A DNA stretch of 64,000 nucleotides. Source: an uncultured Flammeovirgaceae bacterium (GTDB lineage: Bacteria; Bacteroidota; Bacteroidia; Cytophagales; Cyclobacteriaceae). The position numbers and the translations under genes were made by a program. The stretch covers positions 1 to 64,000 of the forward strand of contig CAKZYJ010000512.1 in the NCBI GenBank assembly GCA_937884755.1, given 5' to 3'. Below, piece after piece: positions 10,072 to 19,149 of this stretch (the stretch's first letter is position 1; every line of letters begins with the position of its first letter). The notes beneath the pieces were generated by a model. That model was not told where the DNA came from, did no database searches, and was given only the letters and a program-made list of their open reading frames with translations.

Positions 10072-10185
10072 ATGGATAAACTTATCAAGGTAATTTTTGA
10101 TAGCCCGGCAACAATTCTGCTTACCATTTTGCTGCTCGCAGCCATTGGGCTAATAGCCTTTACCGATGTTTTTGCATTCGTTTAG
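10072..10185 (+). CDS. very small membrane protein (37 aa)
   Basis: MDKLIKVIFDSPATILLTILLLAAIGLIAFTDVFAFV; starts 2 nt after the previous ORF ends; not in the ORF track (too short). Confidence 0.45.
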   Translation: MDKLIKVIFDSPATILLTILLLAAIGLIAFTDVFAFV

Positions 10186-10781
10186 GGTGCCAGCCAGGTA
10201 TTCTCCCAATGATCATGACTCCAGGTGAACTGCGCCCGGAGGTGGCCTTCTCGTCTTAGCTTTAGAAAATCTAACTGCTGTACTTCACTTACCATCAGTA
10301 CGAAATTACCTATACCTTGCTCGGTATTTTCTTCAGTGGGTTCTTCTCTAAAACTCTCGGGTAGATTGTCAGTGTATTGAGTGGTTTGGGAGCCAGGGGG
10401 TAAGGGGCCAATATAGTCTCCTCGGGCGGAAGGAGGAATTTCCTGCCACACTTTTAGGGCTTGCTTATCTTGGTGGTGCAGTTGAACCGAGACTTTTGCT
10501 CTAATCTGCTCCTTACTTCCGTGATCGTAAAATAGCCAGTGTGCTGAGGAATTTCGTTGCAGATCGTCTACTTTTTGGGTACGTTGATCGGAGTAGCATA
10601 TTAGTTGGCGGGCGGCTTTATCGGCTCGGCGAAGTACTAGCGTACGTTGCTCAATTCCTAGAGAACTGTAAGTAGCGAATACCGGAAAATGGTAAGCGTG
10701 CTTTTTGTCGGCTCCTCCTCGTATCAGCATTCCCCAAACATGGTCTAGTATTTCGGTAAGTGTAGACTCAGGTGAAATCAT
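10182..10781 (-). CDS. pyridoxamine 5'-phosphate oxidase-like flavoprotein
   Basis: TLVLRRADKAARQLICYSDQRTQKVDDLQRNSSAHWLFYDHGSKEQIRAKVSVQLHHQD, C-terminal LDFLKLRREGHLRAQFTW; 199 aa. Confidence 0.82.
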   Translation of the reverse strand: MISPESTLTEILDHVWGMLIRGGADKKHAYHFPVFATYSSLGIEQRTLVLRRADKAARQLICYSDQRTQKVDDLQRNSSAHWLFYDHGSKEQIRAKVSVQLHHQDKQALKVWQEIPPSARGDYIGPLPPGSQTTQYTDNLPESFREEPTEENTEQGIGNFVLMVSEVQQLDFLKLRREGHLRAQFTWSHDHWENTWLAP

Positions 10782-10788
10782 GAGTAAA

Positions 10789-11109
10789 TCAGGAGTTGAT
10801 TGGTGTAACTAATTTATTCCGGTAGGCCAGGCTATTGCGATTGAGTTTTAGTATGGTTTCCGAAGAGGAAATCATGCGCTGAGCAATATCAATAGCCTGT
10901 TTAAGCTGGTTATTGTTTAGTTGCTTATACGCCGGAACGCGGCTGGAGCGATTCAGATGGTTGTACCAGCAATCTTGAAAAAGTGTATCCAGAATAACTC
11001 GTTGAAAGCAGTGGTTAAATCGAACGGGCCAGTTCTTTTCTCTAGCCAGGCTCGGCATTACCTTATCGGTAAGCTCAATGTACTGCTGTCGGAGTTCGTC
11101 AATATCCAT
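10789..11109 (-). CDS. hypothetical protein (106 aa), co-directional with the PNPOx-like gene
   Basis: Good ORF, MDIDELRQQYIELTDKVMPSLAREKNWPVRFNHCFQRVILD... Confidence 0.65.
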   Translation of the reverse strand: MDIDELRQQYIELTDKVMPSLAREKNWPVRFNHCFQRVILDTLFQDCWYNHLNRSSRVPAYKQLNNNQLKQAIDIAQRMISSSETILKLNRNSLAYRNKLVTPINS

Positions 11110-11166
11110 CTAGGCTACAACTTGCACACGTACAATTGGTTTTAACCAGCTAAGCACCCAGTACAG

Positions 11167-11916
11167 TTAATGGGGATTCAGAACGGATCGGCAAATATTC
11201 TTTGCTGCTGCTGGCATAGGTTGATGGAGCAGCACTGGTAATTTTTGGTAGTCCTGGCAGCCTGCAATCTCATCATCTAATTCAAAATGGCAATAAGCCC
11301 GTATTTTGTAGTAATCAGGGTTAAAGGGATCACGACGAATAAGCTCGTCCAGAAATTTCATTGCCTTTTCGTATTTCTTATCGTGGTAAAAAGTAACAGC
11401 CTTTTCGTAAAGCGAATGATCGTTTCGCACTCTTGCTCTTCCCCCTCCGGTCTGGTAGGCCACTACCTTAATTTCCTCTAACAGAAAACCGGCTAGATGT
11501 TCGGCTCTTTGGAAACTCGCCCCATCTTTCAAAAAAGTTACCGGAAAAAATAGTATTACATCCTGTTGTTGTAGGCTATCGGCTAGCCAAAGCTTTTGAG
11601 TGTTCTCAAAGGCCTCAGTAAGTTCCTTATCAATATCCCGACTTAATGAATTGACCATCTCTAGGGTAAACTGGCCTGAAGGGGCGAGGGTAAGTGCAAC
11701 AATGGCAGTACCAATAATATCGTTTTGTCGGGCATTACGAGGGTATTTAATATTCTTCTGGATAGACTCGTAAAAAGCAAAAGAGCCACCCTGTACTCTA
11801 TGCTCAGGAAAGCTGTTGATGGTATCCGGGGGTGTACTCCAGGTATAGGTGGAGACCGCCAACAATAGCAGAATTAGCATGAAAAATAGTTTATTGACAG
11901 AGTTTTTGGGCTGCAT
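11167..11916 (-). CDS. secreted TonB-C-like/TPR-like protein, paralogue B
   Basis: FPEHRVQGGSFAFYESIQKNIKYPRNARQNDIIGTAIVALTLAPSGQF, then YEKAVTFYHDKKYEKAMKFLDELIRRDPFNPDYYKIRAYCHFEL. ATG at 11916 (MQPKNSVNKL) favoured over the 11970 extension. Confidence 0.75.
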   Translation of the reverse strand: MQPKNSVNKLFFMLILLLLAVSTYTWSTPPDTINSFPEHRVQGGSFAFYESIQKNIKYPRNARQNDIIGTAIVALTLAPSGQFTLEMVNSLSRDIDKELTEAFENTQKLWLADSLQQQDVILFFPVTFLKDGASFQRAEHLAGFLLEEIKVVAYQTGGGRARVRNDHSLYEKAVTFYHDKKYEKAMKFLDELIRRDPFNPDYYKIRAYCHFELDDEIAGCQDYQKLPVLLHQPMPAAAKNICRSVLNPH

Positions 11917-12607
11917 CTGGAATAGGTCTATGTAATAAAGTACGAATCTTCTGATAATCAAGGCAGGCATCGGATTTATTGCCTAACTGATAACGGCTAA
12001 ATGCCCGCATCATATAATAGTCCTTGTTGAATGGATCTCTTCGTATCAATTCATCCAGATGTGGAATAGCTTTTTTGTATTTCCTATCATGAAAGTGCGT
12101 TATTGCCCGTTCGTACAAAAAGTGATCTTCCCGGATTTTAACTCTGACTCTATGGCTTCTGGTTTCTCCAAAGTTTAGCAGTTTAATCTCTCTTAGCAGA
12201 AAATCTGCTTGATGTACCGTCTGCTGAAAAGGAATATCATTGTAGATATAAATTACCGGAAGATACAAAATGTAATCGTTCATCTGTGACGAATCTGGTC
12301 GCCACAACTCTTTTGTCCTACTAACCCCAGAAGTGATTAACGCATCTATGTCTTGTCCTAGTGAGTTTACTATTTTTATATCGGTAATTTCCCCATCAGG
12401 GGTTAGCACAAAGGAGACAATAGCAGTTCCCATAATTCCATCACGGTGGACATCTCCCGGATAGCGCAGGGTATTTTGCGTCAGTTTGTAGAATGCATCA
12501 GCACCACCTTTTACTCTATGCTCAGGAAAAGCTCTGAGAGTGTCAGGTTGTGCAAGCCCTAACTGAGTTACCAACAGAAAAAAAGTGAAAACAGAATAAT
12601 ACCTCAT
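11891..12607 (-). CDS. secreted TonB-C-like/TPR-like protein, paralogue A
   Basis: MRYYSVFTFFLLVTQLGLAQPDTLRAFPEHRVKGGADAFYKLTQNTLRYPGDVHRDGIMGTAIVSFVLTPDGEI, C-terminal YERAITHFHDRKYKKAIPHLDELIRRDPFNKDYYMMRAFSRYQLG; same architecture as its neighbour. ORF extends to 12679. Confidence 0.75.
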   Translation of the reverse strand: MRYYSVFTFFLLVTQLGLAQPDTLRAFPEHRVKGGADAFYKLTQNTLRYPGDVHRDGIMGTAIVSFVLTPDGEITDIKIVNSLGQDIDALITSGVSRTKELWRPDSSQMNDYILYLPVIYIYNDIPFQQTVHQADFLLREIKLLNFGETRSHRVRVKIREDHFLYERAITHFHDRKYKKAIPHLDELIRRDPFNKDYYMMRAFSRYQLGNKSDACLDYQKIRTLLHRPIPDAAQKLCQ

Positions 12608-12717
12608 CAAAAAATAAAAAATGGAGTTAGAACCGTTTGTGAAAAAATTCCTCAAACAAAGTAAAACGTGCATTTTCAAGGAGAAGAAAACTTTTAACTG
12701 ATTCTACAACTATCTAA

Positions 12718-14010
12718 CTAGGTTTTACTAATCTCAGTCAAAGCTGTCACCAATTGATCTAACTCATTTAGCGAAGTATACAGGTGGGGGGTAACCCGAA
12801 TACCCTTCACCGCTTCGTTATCAATGGCTACGGTGAAAATCTTGTAGTCTTTCATCAGGCGATCAGCCAGTTCTTTCGGGCTTAAGTTTTCTACCCCGAC
12901 GTTGGCAATCCCGCTAGATCGCTCTTCCTCCCAAGGAGTATTAATAATTATTCCCGGTTTGTCTTTTAGCTGTTCGGTCCAGTACTGTTTCAGGTAGCGT
13001 AGCCGAGCTTGCTTGCGGCCAATACCGATCGTGTCCTGAAACTTGAGGGCATCCATAATGGAAATGTGGCCGGTCACCGGTAAGGTACCGAAATGTTGGA
13101 ACTTACGGATGTCATCTTCAGGGAAACCATCATCGCCTAACAAAGGCCATACCTGGGCAATTTTTTCTTTCTTTACAAACAGAATTCCGCTACCCAATGG
13201 GGCACCCACCCATTTGTGCAGACTGGTTCCCCAGTAGTCGCAATCCAGATCGCGAATTTTAAAGTCCAGATGCCCTAAGGCGTGGGCTGAGTCGCAGATC
13301 ACTTCTACTCCGTAGGAATGGGCCATATCGCAAATCTTCCGAACCGGAAGTACTTGGCCGGTGATATTGATGAGGTGGGTGACATGCATCACTTTGGTGC
13401 GAGGGGTGATCGCTTTCTCAAAGCAATCAACTATTTCCTCATCACTTTTCGGATGCAACGGCAGAGAAATAACTCGGTTTACGATTTTATCCCGGCGCGC
13501 TCGCTGATTAAAAGCCGCCAGCATGCTGCCGTAATCTTGATTACTCATAATGGCTTCGTCGCCCTCATCTAAATCCAGCCCGAGAATCACAGTGTCAAGA
13601 GCTTCGGTGGTATTGCGGCAAACAACCATCTCCTCTACCGTACAACCAGCAAATTCGGCTAAGGCAGCGGTTACTGCGTTTCGTTCATCCCACTGATAGT
13701 TTCGCATGTAGTACGAAGGGATTTGATTTACCCGTTGAATATGCTGCCACTGGGCTTCTAACACCGGCCAGGCTGCCATACTGTAATATCCATTTTCCAG
13801 ATTAATGAAATCAGGAGAGACCCGGTAAGCTTTGGCTACCTCCCGCCAGTAGGCTTCATCGCGGGCAATATCCTGGTTAGACCGCTGCTTCTGACGATTG
13901 AGGTAAGAGAGGAGTTGATCCCACTCCGTATCTGGAAGAGTACTCAACGCTAAAGGTGAAACACTAAGAGTACCAAATTTCTGTAAAAAAGAACGACGAC
14001 TATTTTCCAT
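12718..14010 (-). CDS. class V aminotransferase (isopenicillin N epimerase-like) with Tat-like leader
   Basis: MENSRRSFLQKFGTLSVSPLALS leader; CRNTTEALDTVILGLDL, CDSAHALGHLDFKIRDLDCDYWGTSLHKWVGAPLGSGILFV (PLP lysine). Confidence 0.88.
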   Translation of the reverse strand: MENSRRSFLQKFGTLSVSPLALSTLPDTEWDQLLSYLNRQKQRSNQDIARDEAYWREVAKAYRVSPDFINLENGYYSMAAWPVLEAQWQHIQRVNQIPSYYMRNYQWDERNAVTAALAEFAGCTVEEMVVCRNTTEALDTVILGLDLDEGDEAIMSNQDYGSMLAAFNQRARRDKIVNRVISLPLHPKSDEEIVDCFEKAITPRTKVMHVTHLINITGQVLPVRKICDMAHSYGVEVICDSAHALGHLDFKIRDLDCDYWGTSLHKWVGAPLGSGILFVKKEKIAQVWPLLGDDGFPEDDIRKFQHFGTLPVTGHISIMDALKFQDTIGIGRKQARLRYLKQYWTEQLKDKPGIIINTPWEEERSSGIANVGVENLSPKELADRLMKDYKIFTVAIDNEAVKGIRVTPHLYTSLNELDQLVTALTEISKT

Positions 14011-14115
14011 TCTATATGTAGTAGTGTAGTTTCAAAGCAATTTTTCTGGTAGCTTGCCAATAGAAGTATTATTAGCTTTCTAAAGCTACCAAAACTACTA
14101 GATTAAAGCCAACCT

Positions 14116-15063
14116 ATGAAGCATTATACGTCGGTTAACGATATTGAAGACTGGCCAAAACTCTGGCGTACCGTTGCTAAAGTGAAGGAGAATCCACAGG
14201 GACGAAAAACGCTGGGTCAGGGTAAAGCCATGTGTCTGATATTCCTTAATTCCAGTCTTCGTACTCGTCTCAGTACGCAACGAGCGGCGATGAATATTGG
14301 ATTGGATACGGTAGTGTTTGATATTAACCAAGGTGGTTGGCAACTGGAAATGGTAGATGGTACCGTGATGAATGGATCTAAAGCCGAGCACGTAAAAGAA
14401 GCAGCGGCAGTCGTTGGCTCTTACTACAATCTGATTGGTATCCGGGCTTTTGCCCAGCTTCAGGATCGGGAAGAAGATTATCAGGAAACCATCATTCAGC
14501 AGTTCAAAAAATACGCTGGAGTGCCGGTTATCAGTTTAGAATCTTCGGTACGTCATCCCTTGCAATCGCTGACCGACCTTATCACTATTGAAGAATACAA
14601 AAAGAAAGAAAAACCCAAGGTAGTACTTAGCTGGGCCCCTCATCCGCGAGCACTACCGCAGGCAGTAGCCAACTCGTTTCTAGAATGGATGCGAACAACG
14701 GATTATGAACTGGTTATTACGCATCCTGAAGGCTATGAGTTATCGGGAGATTTTACGCAAGGTGTCACCTCAACTAATGATCAAAATGAGGCGCTACAAA
14801 ATGCTGATTTCGTGTACGTTAAAAACTGGTCCTCGTACGCAAATTACGGTCAGGTATTACGCACTGATAACGAATGGATGTTGACCTGGGATAAAATGCA
14901 ACTTACCAACAGTGCCTACTTTATGCACTGCCTTCCAGTACGACGAAACGTGGTAGTTAGTGACGCAGTAATTGATAGTCCTCAGAGCCTGGTAATTCCT
15001 CAGGCTGCTCACCGGGTTACTGCCGCCCAAACCGTTTTAGAACTACTTTTAGAAAATGGTTAG
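14116..15063 (+). CDS. argF': N-succinyl/N-acetyl-ornithine carbamoyltransferase (ArgF' type)
   Basis: FLNSSLRTRLSTQRAAMNIGLDTVVFDINQGGWQLE...NGSKAEHVKEAAAVVGSYYNLIGIRAFA, VVLSWAPHPRALPQAVANSF, YFMHCLPVRRN; resembles the Bacteroides fragilis ArgF' family. Confidence 0.93.
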   Translation: MKHYTSVNDIEDWPKLWRTVAKVKENPQGRKTLGQGKAMCLIFLNSSLRTRLSTQRAAMNIGLDTVVFDINQGGWQLEMVDGTVMNGSKAEHVKEAAAVVGSYYNLIGIRAFAQLQDREEDYQETIIQQFKKYAGVPVISLESSVRHPLQSLTDLITIEEYKKKEKPKVVLSWAPHPRALPQAVANSFLEWMRTTDYELVITHPEGYELSGDFTQGVTSTNDQNEALQNADFVYVKNWSSYANYGQVLRTDNEWMLTWDKMQLTNSAYFMHCLPVRRNVVVSDAVIDSPQSLVIPQAAHRVTAAQTVLELLLENG

Positions 15064-15853
15064 CATCGTTAAAATTGGGGGAAAGGTCATTGACGACCTA
15101 ACCGCATTGTCTGAATTTCTGACGGGTTTTTCTTTAATTTCTGGCCCTAAAATACTCGTCCACGGCGGTGGCGCTAGTGCTACCCGACTTGCGGAGCAAA
15201 TGGGTATTCCCGTACAAATGCTGGAAGGCCGCCGAATTACGGATGCTCCCATGCTAAAGGTAGTGGTTATGGTATACGCAGGTTGGGTTAATAAACAGAT
15301 TGTAGCCATGCTCCAGGCTCGAAATACTTCGGCTCTCGGTTTATCCGGGGCTGATATGGATCTTATTCGGGCGGTGAAGCGTCCTGCTCAGCCCATCGAT
15401 TACGGATTTGTGGGGGATGTGAAGCAGGTAAATCTGAAAAATTTAACTAAGTTGCTAGAGGATAGTGTGGTACCGGTGGTGTCTCCCATTACGCACGATG
15501 GATCAGGAAATTTGCTGAACACCAACGCTGATACCATCGCTACTGAATTAGCTACTGCCATTAGCCAGGTGTACTCTACGCGCCTTAGCTTTTGCTTTGA
15601 GCAGCCGGGAGTGATGTTGGATGTAGACGATGAAAATTCAGTAATCCGGGAATTACAGCAGGACCGTTACCAGAATCTAAAAGAGCAGGGAACAATTCAT
15701 TCGGGAATGATTCCTAAACTAGATAATGCCTTTCGGGCAATGGAGCAGGGGGTTGAAGAGGTCCGGGTTATGCATCACCGTGAAATTCACCGCTGGCAAC
15801 CTGACCTTCCCTCAGAAAAAACTAATTTTGGAACAATTTTGAACAGTGAATAA
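15056..15853 (+). CDS. argB: N-acetyl/succinyl-glutamate kinase
   Basis: IVKIGGKVIDDLTALSEFL...ILVHGGGASATRLAEQMGIPVQMLEGRRITDAPMLKVVVMVYAGWVNKQIVAML, GMIPKLDNAFRAMEQGVEEVRV; overlaps argF' by 8 nt. Confidence 0.95.
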   Translation: MVSIVKIGGKVIDDLTALSEFLTGFSLISGPKILVHGGGASATRLAEQMGIPVQMLEGRRITDAPMLKVVVMVYAGWVNKQIVAMLQARNTSALGLSGADMDLIRAVKRPAQPIDYGFVGDVKQVNLKNLTKLLEDSVVPVVSPITHDGSGNLLNTNADTIATELATAISQVYSTRLSFCFEQPGVMLDVDDENSVIRELQQDRYQNLKEQGTIHSGMIPKLDNAFRAMEQGVEEVRVMHHREIHRWQPDLPSEKTNFGTILNSE

Positions 15854-15935
15854 TTAGCAGTTAGTAACTAGCAAGGGTTGCCCCCGCATTGACCTTTAAC
15901 AACCTCTAAAACCTATCACCCAAAACCTAAAAAAT

Positions 15936-17018
15936 ATGAATGAAATAACAACCCCAACCCAATCAGCAGTCAAGCTGCTGCAAAGACTCATTTCAACCCA
16001 ATCGTTTAGTCGTAACGAAGGACCTACCGCTGATATTATTGTGGATTATCTGGAGAAAGAAGGCAAAGAAGTACACCGACTGAAACATAATGTTTGGGTT
16101 AAATCCAAAGATTTTCGAGCCGAGTGGCCTACGTTGCTGCTGAACTCTCACCACGATACAGTGAAACCCGGAGGGTCCTGGACCCGTGATCCCTTTAAAG
16201 CAGATATTGAAGAAGTAGACGGGGAAGAGACGTTGTTCGGCTTAGGTTCTAATGACGCTGGCGGTTGTCTGGTATCTTTACTTCACACATTTCTACAAAT
16301 GGATGAAGTAGCTGACCGGGGTTATAATCTCATCTTCGCGGCCTCAGCCGAAGAGGAAATCTCGGGTGAAAATGGTATATCAGCTTTGTTACCCGAACTA
16401 GGAAAGATTGACGTAGGGATTGTGGGTGAGCCTACCCGCATGAAAATGGCAGTTGCTGAAAAGGGGCTACTGGTACTGGACTGCACTGCTACCGGAATTT
16501 CGGGCCATGCCGCTCGCCATGAAGGAGTTAATGCCATTTACGAAGCTTTACAGGACATTCGCTGGATTAAAAACTTCCGCTTCAGCAATAAATCGGATTT
16601 ACTGGGCGAGACAACCGCTACCGTGACGCAGATCAATGCTGGAATTCAGCATAATATTGTGCCTGATAAGTGTACTTTTGTGGTAGATATTCGCACCAAT
16701 GAGCTGTATACCAATGAACAGGTACTAGAAATTTTTCAGCATAACCTAATTTCAGAGATCAAACCTCGCTCACTGCGTCTGCAATCCTCTTCATTGTCAA
16801 TGGATCATCCCCTGGTGAAACGAGGTATCGAGCTGGGTTGGGAATTCTATGGTTCACCTACTTTGTCCGATCAGGCCTTATGCCGGGAATTTCCGACGCT
16901 AAAACTTGGTCCTGGCAGTTCAGGCCGCTCGCATATAGCCGATGAATACATTCGGGTGTCAGAGATTCAGGACGGAATTGAGAATTACGTTCAACTGCTA
17001 ACCAGCCTGAAACTTTAA
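15936..17018 (+). CDS. argE: M20 family acetylornithine deacetylase-like (ArgE/LysK type)
   Basis: LLLNSHHDTVKPGGSWTRDPF, GLGSNDAGGCLVSLLHTF, IFAASAEEEISGENG, SGHAARHEG; in the arg cluster. Confidence 0.88.
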   Translation: MNEITTPTQSAVKLLQRLISTQSFSRNEGPTADIIVDYLEKEGKEVHRLKHNVWVKSKDFRAEWPTLLLNSHHDTVKPGGSWTRDPFKADIEEVDGEETLFGLGSNDAGGCLVSLLHTFLQMDEVADRGYNLIFAASAEEEISGENGISALLPELGKIDVGIVGEPTRMKMAVAEKGLLVLDCTATGISGHAARHEGVNAIYEALQDIRWIKNFRFSNKSDLLGETTATVTQINAGIQHNIVPDKCTFVVDIRTNELYTNEQVLEIFQHNLISEIKPRSLRLQSSSLSMDHPLVKRGIELGWEFYGSPTLSDQALCREFPTLKLGPGSSGRSHIADEYIRVSEIQDGIENYVQLLTSLKL

Positions 17019-17134
17019 CAGAATCATCTGACATCCATCTTCCCATTACTATCTGTCACACAATCGACTGGCTTGAGCTTTAGCGGACTACAACATATCA
17101 TTTCATTAATTACCCTAAACTATTCTTTACTACC

Positions 17135-18478
17135 TTGAAACTTTGGCAGAAAAGCACAAGCTCTATTGATAAGCAAATTGAGCGGTTTACCATTGGACAG
17201 GATGCTGTCCTGGATCTAGTACTAGCTTCCTACGATGTACTGGGTACGCTAGCTCATATCACTATGCTGGAATCGGTAGGGTTGCTCACTAAATCAGATT
17301 TAAAGCAGTTGCGTCCGGCGTTACTTCGGATTTATAAACAGATTACGAAAGAAGGGTTTAGTATTGATGATGGGGTTGAAGATGTGCATTCCCAGGTAGA
17401 ATTACTGCTTACTCAAGAATTGGGCGATGTTGGTAAGAAGGTGCACAGCGGCCGATCTCGTAACGATCAAGTATTAGTTGACCTAAGACTTTACTTTAGA
17501 GAGGAGCTTCGTCAGGTAGTACTGGCTACTCAGAAGTTATTTGAGCGTTTGCAGGAGCTAAGTGAACAGCATCAAGATGTTCTGTTGCCTGGTTATACTC
17601 ATACCCAAGTAGCCATGCCTTCTTCGTTTGGACTATGGTTTGGTGCCTATGCCGAAAGCCTAGTGGACGATACCCAACTGTTATTGGCCGCCTATAGAGT
17701 GGTGAACCAGAATCCACTTGGCTCAGCGGCCGGATACGGATCTTCTTTTCCTTTAGACCGGCAGATGACTACCGAACTATTGGGGTTTGATGAACTGAAT
17801 TATAATTCGGTTTACGCCCAGATGGGCAGAGGGAAAACGGAGCGGATAGTAGCTTTCGGTTTGTCATCCGTTGCGACTACCTTAAATAAACTAGCCGATG
17901 ATATATGCTGGTATGTGAGCCAGAACTTCCAATTTATTCGTTTTCCTGATCAGCTTACCACTGGGTCATCGATTATGCCCCACAAAAAGAATCCGGACGT
18001 ATTTGAGTTAATCCGGGCTAAATGTAATCAACTAATTTCCCTTCCCAATCAGATAGCGTTAGTTACCACTAACATGATTTCCGGCTACCACCGCGACTGG
18101 CAGGTACTAAAGGAAGGACTTTTTCCTGCTTTTGGACAGTTGAAAGACTGCCTGGATATACTTGAATTTGCTCTTCAGCACATTTCGGTCAATGAAGATA
18201 TTTTGAATGACGAAAAGTACCGATACTTATTTACCGTGGAGCGAGTGAATGAAAAGGTTTTAGCAGGAAAAGCCTTTCGGGATGCCTACCGGGAGGTGGG
18301 CGAGGAAATTGCTAGCGGTAGTTACCAACCTTCTACTGAGATCAGTCATACCCATGTGGGCAGCATTGGTAACTTACAGACAGAGGCCATAGCCCAGAAA
18401 ATGAACCAGGTACTAGCACAGTTTAAGTTCGAGAATGCCGAAAAAAGCATTAAGCGTTTACTCGCTTCTAAGAAATAG
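17135..18478 (+). CDS. argH: argininosuccinate lyase
   Basis: KVHSGRSRNDQVLVDLRLYFR, LPGYTHTQVAMPSS, TTGSSIMPHKKNPDVFELIR (fumarase/lyase signature). Confidence 0.96.
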   Translation: MKLWQKSTSSIDKQIERFTIGQDAVLDLVLASYDVLGTLAHITMLESVGLLTKSDLKQLRPALLRIYKQITKEGFSIDDGVEDVHSQVELLLTQELGDVGKKVHSGRSRNDQVLVDLRLYFREELRQVVLATQKLFERLQELSEQHQDVLLPGYTHTQVAMPSSFGLWFGAYAESLVDDTQLLLAAYRVVNQNPLGSAAGYGSSFPLDRQMTTELLGFDELNYNSVYAQMGRGKTERIVAFGLSSVATTLNKLADDICWYVSQNFQFIRFPDQLTTGSSIMPHKKNPDVFELIRAKCNQLISLPNQIALVTTNMISGYHRDWQVLKEGLFPAFGQLKDCLDILEFALQHISVNEDILNDEKYRYLFTVERVNEKVLAGKAFRDAYREVGEEIASGSYQPSTEISHTHVGSIGNLQTEAIAQKMNQVLAQFKFENAEKSIKRLLASKK

Positions 18479-18799
18479 TCAGCGTAGTTGTAAAGGCTTA
18501 GGACGTATTTTGTCGCTAACTCCTTATCTCAATCTACCCTAGGCGAGATATTCGCTGAAGAAGGGTATTCGTACAATACTATCGCTGAACAGTTTTTATA
18601 TTCTATCTCCAGCTTTAGTCACCCCTCCTAAGCTCTGAAAACTCCGCAAGTTGCATAGTTTCGGTAAACTAGGTAGTAATCTTACGTGGCTAAGAGTATC
18701 CCTCGAATTGAACGAAGAAATTAACGATCCTTCTCTTTCTTGCTTACCGTTAATCATTCGGCGAAACAGTTAGTTTTCTAAAATTTAATCATTATTATT

Positions 18800-19147
18800 A
18801 TGTCAAAAGTAAGGATTTATGTTAGTCGTGACCCAAAGACGGGTGAACTACATCTTCGGGACAGTGAGGGACACGAAGGCGACGGAAGCATTATTACGGA
18901 CGTTCACCACGGTGACGAAGTAGAGTGGATTTTAGGAGAGGGAATTGATGAGATTACGTGTATTCGCCCCGCTAGCGGCAGCCAGAATATTTTCCAGGGC
19001 GAGATTAAAAAAAATGGTAGCGGCACCTGGAAAGGAACCATCAGAGAGTCTGCTGATGGTAGCGAAGAGTACGTGATTGAGTATGTTGCTCAGAACGCCA
19101 GAGCTCAAGCCGATCGCCCAAGACTTAGAGTCAAACCTCCCAGATAG
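18800..19147 (+). CDS. hypothetical beta-rich protein (115 aa)
   Basis: MSKVRIYVSRDPKTGELHLRDSEGHEGDGSIITDVHHGDEVEWILGEGIDEITCIRP...; 2 nt upstream of a TPR-histidine kinase ORF. Confidence 0.65.
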   Translation: MSKVRIYVSRDPKTGELHLRDSEGHEGDGSIITDVHHGDEVEWILGEGIDEITCIRPASGSQNIFQGEIKKNGSGTWKGTIRESADGSEEYVIEYVAQNARAQADRPRLRVKPPR

Positions 19148-19149
19148 CA

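Noticed and set aside
11891-11970. 80-nt overlap between the two TonB-C/TPR ORFs as annotated
   Set aside because: An artefact of start choice; the ATG at 11916 gives a signal peptide and reduces the overlap to about 26 nt.
18479-18799. 320-nt gap after argH as a possible RNA gene or decayed ORF
   Set aside because: Contains scattered short open stretches but no recognisable protein fragment, hairpin cluster or repeat that I can support.
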